Assembly (NCBI RefSeq): GCF_009749465.1
Contig: NZ_WBIS01000003.1
Span: 248,001-312,000, forward strand
Reading direction: 5' to 3'
From: Agromyces terreus
Lineage (GTDB): Bacteria; Actinomycetota; Actinomycetes; Actinomycetales; Microbacteriaceae
DNA: 64,000 bases
Below are positions 48,101 to 54,617 of the stretch, one piece after another. A program made the position numbers and the translations under genes. The notes beneath the pieces are model-generated. The model was not told the origin of the DNA. It did not search any database and saw only the letters and a list, made by a program, of their open reading frames with translations. The number at the start of each line of letters is the position of its first letter. Position 1 is the first letter of the stretch.

Positions 48101-48337
48101 GCCGAGCAGCTGAGCTTCCCGCTCCTGTCCGACCCCGACGCCGAGGTCGCGAGGGCATGGGGCGCGTGGGGCCAGAAGACGGTCGACGGGCGCACCTTCG
48201 ACGGGCTGATCCGCACGACCGTGGTCGTCGACGCCGAGGGGCGCGTCGCGCACCTCGAGTACGACGTCGCCCCCGCCGGGCACGTCGCCCGGCTCCGGGA
48301 GGCACTGGCCGGGGTCTCCGAGGCGGCGACGGCATGA
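45173..48337 (+). CDS. Glycerate kinase - allantoinase - peroxiredoxin fusion, single 1054-codon frame
   Basis: One uninterrupted frame carries three normally separate enzymes. Residues 1 to about 380: glycerate kinase of the GlxK/GarK family (VIVASDKFKGSLTAAEVA, GIGGSASTDGGAG, GEGSLDEQSLMGKTP), acting on glycerate from GlxR. Residues about 380-405: repetitive linker GGPIDRDRPIDRGGPIERDR. Residues about 408-850: allantoinase with LVDTHVHVNEPGRTEWEG, the carboxylated-Lys segment FGFKCFLLHSG, HAED, HLSSGDS and DFVVTDHSPA. A Pro/Ala linker of about 40 residues leads to Met890 and a Bcp-type peroxiredoxin. No start codon with a ribosome site is seen at the kinase-allantoinase junction, so those two are almost surely one chain. 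The peroxiredoxin also has its own internal start. Confidence 0.85.
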   Translation: MRVIVASDKFKGSLTAAEVAQRVAAGLRSADPSIEVVSVPVADGGEGTLEAAVAAGYDRRTAVVAGPTGAPLEAEFAVRGEVAVIEMARASGLDVLPGGIRDALGATSFGTGQLIGAALDAGCRELVLGIGGSASTDGGAGLLAALGARLLDDAGSDLPLGGGALAGLASIDLSGLDPRLASAHVVLASDVDNPLLGDAGAAAVFGPQKGADDADVAALDAALARFVEVLEATDAAGPTRLLPVAPRAAAVRAGAGAAGGVGFAALAVLGAERRPGIDVVIALTGLAEALRGADAVVTGEGSLDEQSLMGKTPIGVARVAAEAGVPVYAVCGRTSLDDETLRTAGFAGVRQLLELEPDADRAIAQAPELLERLAAQLAAQLGGPIDRDRPIDRGGPIERDRLAASAPFDLVVRGERVLVDGEFSAREIGVRDGVVARVAPLGTGLEATQTVDLAADEVLLPGLVDTHVHVNEPGRTEWEGFASATRAAAAGGVTTIVDMPLNSVPPTISVEALETKRAAADGRVFVDVGFWGGFVPGNLEHLAPLVDEGVFGFKCFLLHSGVDEFPPVTADEMEQAMEVIAEAGSMLIVHAEDAHVIDGAPHPHSVDYADFLASRPRAAEDAAIADVIERAARTGARAHILHLSSGDSLARIAAAKRDGVALSVETCPHYLTLTAEEIPAGATAFKCCPPIREAGNRDALWQGLERGELDFVVTDHSPATPELKFAGDGDFVEAWGGIASLQLGLPVVWTEARRRGIPLTRVVEWMSAAPARRVGLTAKGRIAVGAAADFAVFAPDARFTVDARALEHRHPVTPYDGRELTGEVRRTYLAGAPIDREHARGRLLRRDIAAVAGAPGPGPSPAPIAPATSPDAGTAEASDSTNRPSERSIMINSSDELEPGQLAPDFTIPDASGTARTLSSFRGGPVIVYFYPAAFTPGCTVEACDFRDNLAAFEAEGYTVLGISPDPVERLAEFAAAEQLSFPLLSDPDAEVARAWGAWGQKTVDGRTFDGLIRTTVVVDAEGRVAHLEYDVAPAGHVARLREALAGVSEAATA
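47840..48337 (+). CDS. bcp: Peroxiredoxin (Bcp/thiol peroxidase type), nested internal start
   Basis: The last 165 codons of the fusion frame, from an internal ATG preceded by AACGGAG 6 nt upstream, could be translated alone. The domain has ELEPGQLAPDFTIPD, FYPAAFTPGCTVEACDFRDN with the peroxidatic Cys (FTPGCT) and a candidate resolving Cys five residues later, and GISPDPVERLAEF. It reduces hydrogen peroxide or organic peroxides. Lying just before uricase, which makes H2O2, it plausibly detoxifies that product. No stop codon separates it from allantoinase, so both free and fused forms are possible. Confidence 0.7.
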   Translation: MINSSDELEPGQLAPDFTIPDASGTARTLSSFRGGPVIVYFYPAAFTPGCTVEACDFRDNLAAFEAEGYTVLGISPDPVERLAEFAAAEQLSFPLLSDPDAEVARAWGAWGQKTVDGRTFDGLIRTTVVVDAEGRVAHLEYDVAPAGHVARLREALAGVSEAATA

Positions 48338-48849
48338 GCGCGACGACCGTGACCGCGGTCGACGCGTTCAACTCGATGGACCGCGACGAGGCGATCGCAC
48401 TGCTCCGCCCCTGCGTCGACGTCGACCGCTGGTGCGAGGAGCTCGCCGATGCACGGCCCTTCGTCGGCACCGAGCTGCTGCTCGCCGCCGCCGAGCTCGC
48501 CGCGTCGCCGTTCACGGCCGACGAGGTCGAGCAGGCGCTCGCGCACCACCCGCGCATCGGCGAGCGGGCCACGGGCGCGCACCGCGAGGCGGCGCTGTCC
48601 CGCTCCGAGCAGGCGGGCATCGACCAGACCGATGCCGACGTCGCCGCGGCCCTCGTCGAAGGGAACCTTGCGTACGAGCGCCGGTTCGGCCGGGTCTTCC
48701 TGATCCGCGCCGCCGGCCGCAGCGCGAGCGAGATCCTCGCCGCGCTCAACGAACGGCTCGGCAACTCCGACGCCGAGGAAGCGGCCGTCGTGGCCGACCA
48801 ACTGCGGCAGATCGCCGTGCTCCGGCTGAAAGGAATCTTCGCGCCATGA
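48334..48849 (+). CDS. uraD: 2-oxo-4-hydroxy-4-carboxy-5-ureidoimidazoline decarboxylase
   Basis: A 171-aa cofactor-free decarboxylase giving (S)-allantoin from OHCU. Family features: AFNSMDRDEAIALLRPCVDV, catalytic His in LAHHPRIGERATG, SRSEQAGIDQTDADV and FGRVFLIRAAGRSASEIL. The start overlaps the previous stop by ATGA and its stop overlaps uraH by ATGA. Confidence 0.95.
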   Translation: MSATTVTAVDAFNSMDRDEAIALLRPCVDVDRWCEELADARPFVGTELLLAAAELAASPFTADEVEQALAHHPRIGERATGAHREAALSRSEQAGIDQTDADVAAALVEGNLAYERRFGRVFLIRAAGRSASEILAALNERLGNSDAEEAAVVADQLRQIAVLRLKGIFAP

Positions 48850-49187
48850 GCATCTCCCAGATCACGACCCACGTGCTCGACTCCACCGTCGGCAGGCCCG
48901 CCGCGGGCGTCGCGGTCGAGCTGCACGCCAGGGACGGCGCCGGGTGGCGCCTCATCGGCACCGGCTCGACCGACGCCGACGGCCGCGCGAAACAGCTCGG
49001 CCCGGCATCCGTGCCGACCGGCGAGTACCGGCTGCGGTTCGACACCGGAGCCTGGTTCGCCGCCAGCGACACCCCCACGTTCTACCCCGAGGTCCAGCTC
49101 ACCTTCCTCGTCGACGAGGAGGGGCGGCACTACCACGTGCCGTTGCTGCTGAGCCCGTTCGCCTATTCAACCTACCGAGGAAGCTAG
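48846..49187 (+). CDS. uraH: 5-hydroxyisourate hydrolase
   Basis: A 113-aa transthyretin-related protein opening the ring of 5-hydroxyisourate. N-terminal ITTHVLDSTVGRPAAGV (His), central Arg in TGEYRLRFDTGAWF, and the C-terminal SPFAYSTYRGS signature are all present. Normal length. It is translationally coupled to uraD and 10 bp before uricase. Confidence 0.96.
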   Translation: MSISQITTHVLDSTVGRPAAGVAVELHARDGAGWRLIGTGSTDADGRAKQLGPASVPTGEYRLRFDTGAWFAASDTPTFYPEVQLTFLVDEEGRHYHVPLLLSPFAYSTYRGS

Positions 49188-49197
49188 AGAGAAGAAC

Positions 49198-50208
49198 ATG
49201 ACCGACATCCTCACCCGCACCGAAGACGCCGCAGTGAAGAACGCAACGAACGCATCCAACGCGAACCCCGCGAACCCCGCGAACCCCGCGACCGACGGAC
49301 AGTCCGGCGGCGCCGCCGGCATCGTCCTCGGCGCCAACCAGTACGGCAAGGCCGAGGTCCGCGTCGTCAAGGTCACGCGCGACACCGATCGCCACGAGAT
49401 CGAGGACCTCAACGTCACCTCGCAGCTGCGCGGCGACTTCGCGGGGGCCCACCTCGACGGCGACAACGCGCACGTCGTCGCGACCGACACGCAGAAGAAC
49501 ACCATCTTCGCGTTCGCTCGCGACGGGGTCGGCTCGCCCGAGCGGTTCCTGCAGCGGCTCGCCGACCACTTCACCGGCTCGTTCGACTGGGTCACGGGCG
49601 GCCGCTGGCTCGCCGAGAGCTACGCCTGGGAGCGCATCGTCGCCCACGGCGCCCCGCACGACCACTCGTTCGTGCGCTCCGGCCAGGAGGTGCGCACGGC
49701 CGCCGTCGTCGCCGACGGCGAGGTGCGCCACGTGTTCGCCGGCCTCAAGGACCTCACGGTCCTGAAGACCACGCGCTCGGGCTTCGAGGGGTACCCGAAA
49801 GACCGCTACACGACCCTCCAGGAGACCACCGACCGCATCCTCGCGACGAGCGTCTCGACCCGCTGGCGCTACGCCGACGGCGCCGAGGTCGACTACAACG
49901 CGGTGTACGACCGGGTGAAGGCGATCCTCCTCGAGGCGTTCACCGAGAACTACTCGGCCGCGCTGCAGACGACGCTCTTCGAGATGGGTCAGGCCGTGCT
50001 CGAGGCGCACCCCGAGATCGCCGAGATCCGGTTCTCGATGCCGAACAAGCACCACTTCGTCGTGGATCTCGAGCCGTTCGGGCTCGACAACCCGAACGAG
50101 GTGTTCTTCGCCTCCGACCGCTCCTACGGCCTCATCGAGGCGAGCGTCGAGCGCGAGGGAACCGCGAGCCCGGCCGAAGCGTGGGCCAGCCTCGGCGCCT
50201 TCTGTTGA
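49198..50208 (+). CDS. Urate oxidase (uricase)
   Basis: A 336-aa cofactor-free uricase oxidising urate with O2 to 5-hydroxyisourate and H2O2. Motifs: LGANQYGKAEVRVVKVTRD, VVATDTQKNTIFAFAR (Thr of the catalytic diad), FVRSGQEVRTAAV, LTVLKTTRSGFEGYPKDRYTTL, and MPNKHHFVVDLEPFG. The first about 40 residues are a low-complexity extension with three ANP repeats (9-bp AACCCCGCG units near 49261). AGAGAAGA precedes the ATG. Last gene of the purine operon. Confidence 0.95.
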   Translation: MTDILTRTEDAAVKNATNASNANPANPANPATDGQSGGAAGIVLGANQYGKAEVRVVKVTRDTDRHEIEDLNVTSQLRGDFAGAHLDGDNAHVVATDTQKNTIFAFARDGVGSPERFLQRLADHFTGSFDWVTGGRWLAESYAWERIVAHGAPHDHSFVRSGQEVRTAAVVADGEVRHVFAGLKDLTVLKTTRSGFEGYPKDRYTTLQETTDRILATSVSTRWRYADGAEVDYNAVYDRVKAILLEAFTENYSAALQTTLFEMGQAVLEAHPEIAEIRFSMPNKHHFVVDLEPFGLDNPNEVFFASDRSYGLIEASVEREGTASPAEAWASLGAFC

Positions 50209-50221
50209 TCGAGACCGTCGT

Positions 50222-50274
50222 GGGGGGGGGGGGGGGGGGGGCGCCCGCCCCCCCCCCCCCCCCCCCCCCCCCCC
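50222..50274. repeat. G20 / C27 homopolymer pair
   Basis: Twenty consecutive G (50222-50241), a six-base bridge CGCCCG, then 27 C (50248-50274), beginning 14 bases after the uricase stop. It could fold as a perfect G-C hairpin terminator, form G-quadruplex/i-motif structures, or be a sequencing or assembly artefact. Confidence 0.9.
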
Positions 50275-50285
50275 ACCCCGCCCCC

Positions 50286-50363
50286 GAACTGCAGGAACAT
50301 TCGCGGCGACGGCGGCGCGGCGGGCCACGACGCGCCGCAGCCCGCCGTATTCCTCCTGCGATC
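50286..50363. repeat. Dispersed palindrome, type B (copy 3)
   Basis: Left end GAACTGCAGGAACATTCG, right end ATTCCTCCTGCGATC; the arms pair imperfectly. The interior GGCGCGGCGGGCCACGACG is almost the same as in the copy at 51486-51566. It lies about 90 bp before the nuclease-like gene. Confidence 0.65.
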
Positions 50364-50455
50364 ACCGCTCCTCCACAGCTCCGGATCCGAAGCGCCGAGC
50401 GGATGCCTCGCGCAGGCGCCCGCCCGGTGCCCGAGCGCGGCCGCACGATCGTCGC

Positions 50456-51487
50456 ATGGCGCGAATCGACGGCATCCTGCACACCCTCGGCGAGGTCGCT
50501 CGCGTTCGAACGCTCGCCGCCCACGGCGTCGATGAGCGGATGCTCCGGCTCGCCCTCGCGGCCGGCGACCTCGTCCGCGTGCGGCACGGGTGGGTCGCCT
50601 CGCGTTCGGCGGATCGGGACCAGCTCCGGGCGGTCGAGGTCGGCGCCCGCCTGGGGTGCGTCTCGGCCCTCTCACGGTGGGGCGTGTGGGCCGGCGTCGG
50701 GCGCGACCTGCACCTGCAGGTTCCCCGCACGGCCGCGCGGCTCCGTCGGGCGGCCTCGCACGAGCATCCGCCGGCGACGTCGGCGGCGGCGGGCGTCTGG
50801 CACCCGGCCGTGCACGAGCGCCGCCGCCGCGGTCGGGACATCCGCCTGTCGGACCACCCCGCCGACTCCGCAGGCCGCCCCGCCCTCCGCTCCGACCCGT
50901 TCGCCCGCCCCGCCGACGGCCTCAGGATCCACTGGACGCACGAGCCGGCGCCCGCCGCGGTGCTCGATTGGATCGTCTCGCCGCAGGTCGCGCTCGCCTG
51001 CGCGATCCGCTGCCTCGACGACGAGCACGCGGCGGCGGCGATCGACTCGGCGCTGCGCGAACGCGTGCTCACCAGGGCGCAGGTCGACGAGGTCGTCGGC
51101 GACGCGCCGTCCCACGCCGCGCGGCTCGTCGACGCCTTCACGGGGCGGCCGGAGTCAGGCGTCGAGAGCCTGTTCGTGCGGCGCATCGCGGCACTCGGCC
51201 TTCGCGTCGAGTCGCAGGTCGACCTCGCGGGATTCGGCCGCTACGACGGCCTGATCGAGGAGTGCGTGCTCTTCGAGGTCGACGGCCGCGGGTACCACTC
51301 CGGATCCGCGGAGTTCTTCGCCGACCGCGATCGCACCCTCGTCGGGCAGGCGTTCGGCCTCCCGGTCATCCGTCCGAGCGCTCGCCACGTGCTCGAGGAT
51401 TGGGCTGCGGTCGAGGCGGCGGTCGTGCGCGTCGTCGACGACGCCCGCATCGTCCGGCGCCATCGAGGGCACCACAGCCTCGCGTGA
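50456..51487 (+). CDS. AbiEi-like / DUF559 nuclease-fold protein
   Basis: A 343-aa protein of a type common in actinobacteria. Residues 1-60 resemble the AbiEi antitoxin winged helix (LGEVARVRTLAAHGVDERML, GDLVRVRHGWVA). From about residue 235 comes a Vsr-like DUF559 domain with PD-(D/E)XK features: GVESLFVRRIAALG (Glu), DLAGFGRYDGLIEE (Asp), FEVDGRGYHS and FFADRDRTLVGQAFG. Nuclease activity is predicted, not shown. No AbiEii toxin is adjacent. The gene is bracketed by related palindromes at 50286 and 51486, the second of which contains its stop codon. Confidence 0.78.
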   Translation: MARIDGILHTLGEVARVRTLAAHGVDERMLRLALAAGDLVRVRHGWVASRSADRDQLRAVEVGARLGCVSALSRWGVWAGVGRDLHLQVPRTAARLRRAASHEHPPATSAAAGVWHPAVHERRRRGRDIRLSDHPADSAGRPALRSDPFARPADGLRIHWTHEPAPAAVLDWIVSPQVALACAIRCLDDEHAAAAIDSALRERVLTRAQVDEVVGDAPSHAARLVDAFTGRPESGVESLFVRRIAALGLRVESQVDLAGFGRYDGLIEECVLFEVDGRGYHSGSAEFFADRDRTLVGQAFGLPVIRPSARHVLEDWAAVEAAVVRVVDDARIVRRHRGHHSLA

Positions 51488-51566
51488 ACTGCAGGAACTT
51501 CCGAGTCGGCGTCGGCGCGGCGGCCCACGACGCGCCGACGACGGGCCGAGAGTTCCTGCAACTCGG
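51486..51566. repeat. Dispersed palindrome, type B (copy 4)
   Basis: Left end GAACTGCAGGAACTTCCG overlaps the nuclease-gene stop; right end GAGTTCCTGCAACTCGGC ends one base before the stop of the convergent polymerase-domain gene. An inner GTCGGCGCG/CGCGCCGAC stem is present. It fills the whole intergenic space. Confidence 0.8.
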
Positions 51567-51567
51567 C

Positions 51568-52809
51568 TCAGCCGTCGGGCCGAGACCTCCCGGCCCACGG
51601 GTCGTAGTCGGCCTCGAGCGCCGCCTGCTCGGGCCGCGCCCCCTCGGGCACGTGCTGCAGGTTCACCCGCACGCGGTACCAGAGCGAACTCGATCCGCGC
51701 ATGCCGTCGACGAGCACATCGGCCGGATGCAGCAGCGCGGCCACGTCGGGATGCCTCGCCTTCCACGTCTCGAGCGCCTCGAGCGCCTCGGGCTTCGTCT
51801 TCGTGCGTGCGATCTCGATGAGCGGCATGCTCGACGAGCGTCGTCCGCTGCCGTCCTTCGCGGACGGCGGCTTCTCGGCGGGGCCGAGCTCTTCGGCGAG
51901 CCGCAGCAGCCCCGCGAGGCTGCCGGCGGCACCGGGGTCGTCGATGCCGGATGCCGCATCGCCGCGTTCGGCGTACCGTGCGAGCACGGCGGGCACCGTG
52001 AACCGCTCGGGGTGGGAGTCGCGCACCTCGTTCCAGTCGAGCGGGGTCGAGACGCGCGCATCGGGCAGCGCCCGCACGGAGTAGGCGGATGCCACGGTGC
52101 GGTCCTTCGCGTTCTGGTTGAAGTCGACGAACACGCGCTCGCCGCGCTCCTCCTTCCACCATCTCGCCGAGGCCAGGCCGGGCGCGCGGCGCTCGACCTC
52201 GCGGGCGAGGGTCTCGGCGGCGAGGCGCACCTCGCGGTAGTCCCAGCGGGGTTCGATGCGCACGTTGACGTGCAGTCCGCGCGAGCCCGACGTCTTCGGC
52301 CAGCCGACGAGCCCGTGGTCGTCGAGCACCTCCCGCACGACCAGCGCGACGTCGACGATCTGCCCCCACGCGACGCCCGGCATCGGGTCGAGGTCGACGC
52401 GCAGCTCGTCGGGGTGGTCGAGGTCCTCTGCGCGCACGGGATGCGGGTTCAGGTCGAGGCATCCGAGGTTCACCACCCACGCGAGCGAGGCGGCGTCGCG
52501 CAGCACGACCTCCTCGGCCGACGTGCCCGACGCGTAGTGCAGGGTCGCGGTGTCGATCCAGTCGGGGCGGTTCTCGGGCACCCGCTTCTGGAAGAACGGT
52601 TCGGCGCCGATGCCCTTCACGAACCGTTTCAGCACCATCGGCCGGCCCGCGGCCCCGCGCAGCGCGCCCTCGGCGACGGCGAGGTAGTAGTGCACGAGGT
52701 CGAGCTTCGTGATGCCCGGCTCGGGGAACACCACCTTGCCCGGGCTCGAGATGCGCACCTCGCGCCCGTCGACCTCGATCGTCGTGGCTTCGCCCTTCGA
52801 AGGACTCAC
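51568..52809 (-). CDS. LigD-type DNA polymerase/primase domain protein (stand-alone)
   Basis: A 413-aa archaeo-eukaryotic-primase-fold protein like the polymerase domain of LigD used in end joining. Motifs: ISSPGKVVFPEPGITKLDLV at the start, ELRVDLDPMPGVAWGQ (DxD metal site), KTSGSRGLHVNVRI (SGS...H) and VFVDFNQNAKDRTVASAYS. The C-terminal about 120 residues are family-specific and include WKARHPDVAALLHPADVLV. Neither Ku nor a ligase domain is in the window. Similar single-domain versions exist in actinobacteria. Role in repair is inferred. Confidence 0.88.
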   Translation of the reverse strand: MSPSKGEATTIEVDGREVRISSPGKVVFPEPGITKLDLVHYYLAVAEGALRGAAGRPMVLKRFVKGIGAEPFFQKRVPENRPDWIDTATLHYASGTSAEEVVLRDAASLAWVVNLGCLDLNPHPVRAEDLDHPDELRVDLDPMPGVAWGQIVDVALVVREVLDDHGLVGWPKTSGSRGLHVNVRIEPRWDYREVRLAAETLAREVERRAPGLASARWWKEERGERVFVDFNQNAKDRTVASAYSVRALPDARVSTPLDWNEVRDSHPERFTVPAVLARYAERGDAASGIDDPGAAGSLAGLLRLAEELGPAEKPPSAKDGSGRRSSSMPLIEIARTKTKPEALEALETWKARHPDVAALLHPADVLVDGMRGSSSLWYRVRVNLQHVPEGARPEQAALEADYDPWAGRSRPDG

Positions 52810-52903
52810 GCCTCCACCCTACGGGCGTGTCCGTCGCCGCGCGATGGGGTCGGACGGTGCGCTGTCGACGGACGACCCGGCGGATGCCGTAGGCTCACCG
52901 GTC

Positions 52904-53572
52904 GTGCCTGCTGTGATCTCCGCTCCCGCCGCTGCGATGCGGCATCCGTTCATCAGGGCCTACCGTTCCGACGACCGGGCGGATGTCGCCCGCATCTGCC
53001 TGCTGACCGCCTCGGGCGGCTCCGATGCGACGGGCGTGTACTCCGACGACTCGCTGATGCCCGAGGTGTTCGCGCTGCCGTACGTGACGTACGCCCCTGA
53101 GCTCGCGTTCGTCGTCGACGACGGCTCCGGGCGGGCGGTCGGGTACATCATCGCGGTCGCCGACACCGCGGCCTTCATCGACTGGTGGAAGCGCGAATGG
53201 ACGCCGGGCTTCGTGTCGCGGCATCCGTCACCCGGGCCGGCAACCTCGCACGCGCCCTCGTTCACGGAGGCCGACCTGCTGAAGGCCGGCTCCGACCCCG
53301 AGCGCATGCGCATCGCCGAGCTCGGCGAGTATCCGGCGCATCTGCACATCGACCTGCTGCCCGAGCTGCAGGGCAAGGGGTTCGGCCGTCGGCTCGTCGA
53401 GACCCTGCGCGACGCCCTCGCCGAGCGGGGCGTGCCCGGCGTGCACCTCAGCATGGACCCGAACAACACGAGTGCCCGCGCGTTCTACGACCGGCTGGGG
53501 TTCCGCGAGCTCGCGTCCCACCGCCCGACCTCTCCGCTGCTCGGCATCGCGACCGCCCGGCCGGTCGAGTAG
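52904..53572 (+). CDS. GNAT-family N-acetyltransferase
   Basis: A 222-aa acetyltransferase. The acetyl-CoA loop is LLPELQGKGFGRRLVETLRDAL (Q/R-x-x-G-x-G/A), followed by the conserved HLSMDPNNTSARAFYDRLGF end. Start uncertain: GTG 52904 or ATG 52937 (MRHPFIRAYRSDDRADV); the open frame further upstream lies over the divergent gene start. The final codons CGG-CCG-GTC-GAG-TAG fall inside a dispersed repeat, so the C-terminus may have been reshaped. Substrate unknown. Confidence 0.82.
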   Translation: MPAVISAPAAAMRHPFIRAYRSDDRADVARICLLTASGGSDATGVYSDDSLMPEVFALPYVTYAPELAFVVDDGSGRAVGYIIAVADTAAFIDWWKREWTPGFVSRHPSPGPATSHAPSFTEADLLKAGSDPERMRIAELGEYPAHLHIDLLPELQGKGFGRRLVETLRDALAERGVPGVHLSMDPNNTSARAFYDRLGFRELASHRPTSPLLGIATARPVE

Positions 53573-53658
53573 CGCGCCGGCGCGTCCGCCCCCCGGTCGA
53601 GGAGCGCGCCAGCGCGTCCGCCCGCCGGTCGAGGAGCGCGCCAGCGCGTCTCGAGACC
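53561..53658. repeat. 32-bp repeat, three copies, with GTCTCGAGAC palindrome
   Basis: Units beginning CCGGTCGAG(T/G)AGCGCGCC at 53561, 53593 and 53625 have a period of exactly 32 bp; the array ends in GTCTCGAGACC. It is related to the elements at 56830 and 58301. The first copy supplies the GNAT stop codon. Confidence 0.88.
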
Positions 53659-53671
53659 CCGCGACGCACCC

Positions 53672-54265
53672 TCAGCGGGTGAGCGACCGGCGCTCGAACC
53701 AGTAGAGCAGGTTCGGGTCCGTCTCGCGCAGCTCGGCGAGCGTGACCGGATCGGCGCGCACCGTCTCGTTGACGTCGAGGATGCCGGCGATGCGATCCAT
53801 CGTCGAGGTGTTCCAGAAACGCCCGCGCATGCGGAAGACGCCGCGGCCGTTCCGGCTCACGACGAAGAGCTCCTGCGACGTGTCGAGGCTGTTGCCCTGG
53901 TAGAGCTGCACGCGCAGCACCGTCGCGATGTCGCGCGCGGCGACCGTGTACGTGCCGCCGAAGAATCCCCGCTCGACGATGCCGTAGCGGCTCACCGAGG
54001 CCTGCGTGCGCTGGTACGCGATCCACGCGAACACGAGTAGCGCCGCGATGATCGCCGCGGCCCAGGCGAACAGCCACCATGCGCTCGACGGGTCGAGGAT
54101 CCAGAGCTGCGTCGCGACGATCGGCAGCAGCAGCGCCGCGATCGAGAAGCCGATGTTCCGGCCGAGGGTGCGACGCGGCCTCAGGGTGTACACCCTGAGG
54201 CCGTCGCCCCTTACTGCCCCGGCCACGATGGAGGAGCCCCCTGCGTCCCCACTCCGTGTGTCCAT
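53672..54265 (-). CDS. Small membrane protein with PH-like domain
   Basis: I do not recognise a named family. From ATG 54265 it has 197 aa; a GTG at 54193 would give 173 aa. Two membrane segments (NIGFSIAALLLPIVATQLWI and FAWAAAIIAALLVFAWIAY) are followed by a cytoplasmic beta-rich domain with SVSRYGIVERGFFGGTYTVA, VLRVQLYQGNSLDTSQELFV and IAGILDVNETVRADP, resembling bacterial PH (bPH2-type) domains. A 26-bp perfect palindrome overlaps the second possible start. The gene precedes tRNA-Ser only by strand, not as an operon. Confidence 0.65.
   Translation of the reverse strand: MDTRSGDAGGSSIVAGAVRGDGLRVYTLRPRRTLGRNIGFSIAALLLPIVATQLWILDPSSAWWLFAWAAAIIAALLVFAWIAYQRTQASVSRYGIVERGFFGGTYTVAARDIATVLRVQLYQGNSLDTSQELFVVSRNGRGVFRMRGRFWNTSTMDRIAGILDVNETVRADPVTLAELRETDPNLLYWFERRSLTR
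54177..54202. promoter_or_regulatory. Perfect 26-bp palindrome at the start of the PH-like gene
   Basis: Each half is GGCCTCAGGGTGT and its complement, with no spacer and no mismatch. It contains the in-frame GTG at 54193. It could be an operator or an mRNA hairpin hiding that start codon. Confidence 0.7.
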
Positions 54266-54400
54266 CCTCGCCGCTGACATCTCTGACAGCATGCGGCAGA
54301 CGGCGGCACCTGCGCTATTCGGCATTAATGAGGACACGGATGCCGCCCCGCCCGCCGTGGCGCCCATCCGCGGCGCCCGCCCGTCGCGCTGCGTACCGGA

Positions 54401-54458
54401 TGCAGGAAACGAGGACCCATCCTCGCCACCACGGGGGGATGGGTCCTCGTTTCCTGCA
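54401..54458. repeat. Dispersed hairpin, type A (copy 2)
   Basis: A perfect 22-bp stem: TGCAGGAAACGAGGACCCAT and onward (54401-54422) pairs with 54437-54458, loop 14 nt. The outer 14 bp equal the copy at 20827-20884 exactly. No T tract. Confidence 0.9.
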
Positions 54459-54489
54459 CGGTGGACGCGAGCGGTCGCTCCGGAGATGC

Positions 54490-54524
54490 GAAACGGCCCG
54501 ATCAGAGACTGATCGGGCCGTTTC
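54490..54524 (-). terminator. Terminator downstream of tRNA-Ser
   Basis: GAAACGGCCCGATCAG (54490-54505) and CTGATCGGGCCGTTTC (54509-54524) form a perfect 16-bp stem with a 3-nt loop, starting 5 bases after the tRNA 3' end on the minus strand. Confidence 0.9.
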
Positions 54525-54528
54525 GTGC

Positions 54529-54616
54529 TGGCGGAGAATGGGGGATTCGAACCCCCGAGGGCTTGCACCCAACACGCTTTCCAAGCGTGCGCCATAGGCC
54601 ACTAGGCGAATTCTCC
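54529..54616 (-). tRNA. tRNA-Ser(GGA)
   Basis: An 88-nt type II tRNA with encoded CCA. Acceptor GGAGAAT/ATTCTCC with discriminator G; anticodon loop TTGGAAA (anticodon GGA at 54580-54582) closed by CACGC/GCGTG; long variable arm; T arm GGGGGTTCGAATCCCCC. It reads UCC and UCU codons. It lies directly downstream of the SRP RNA. Confidence 0.97.
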
Positions 54617-54617
54617 T

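Noticed and set aside
50209..50290. Coding frame through the G/C homopolymer (poly-Gly and poly-Pro)
   Set aside because: An artefact of the homopolymer; no start signals and no similarity to proteins.
50456..51487. Abortive-infection toxin-antitoxin pair
   Set aside because: Only an AbiEi-like N-terminal domain is present; no AbiEii nucleotidyltransferase toxin is adjacent.
51568..52809. Complete bacterial NHEJ locus
   Set aside because: Only a polymerase-domain protein is present; no Ku or ATP-dependent ligase is in the window.
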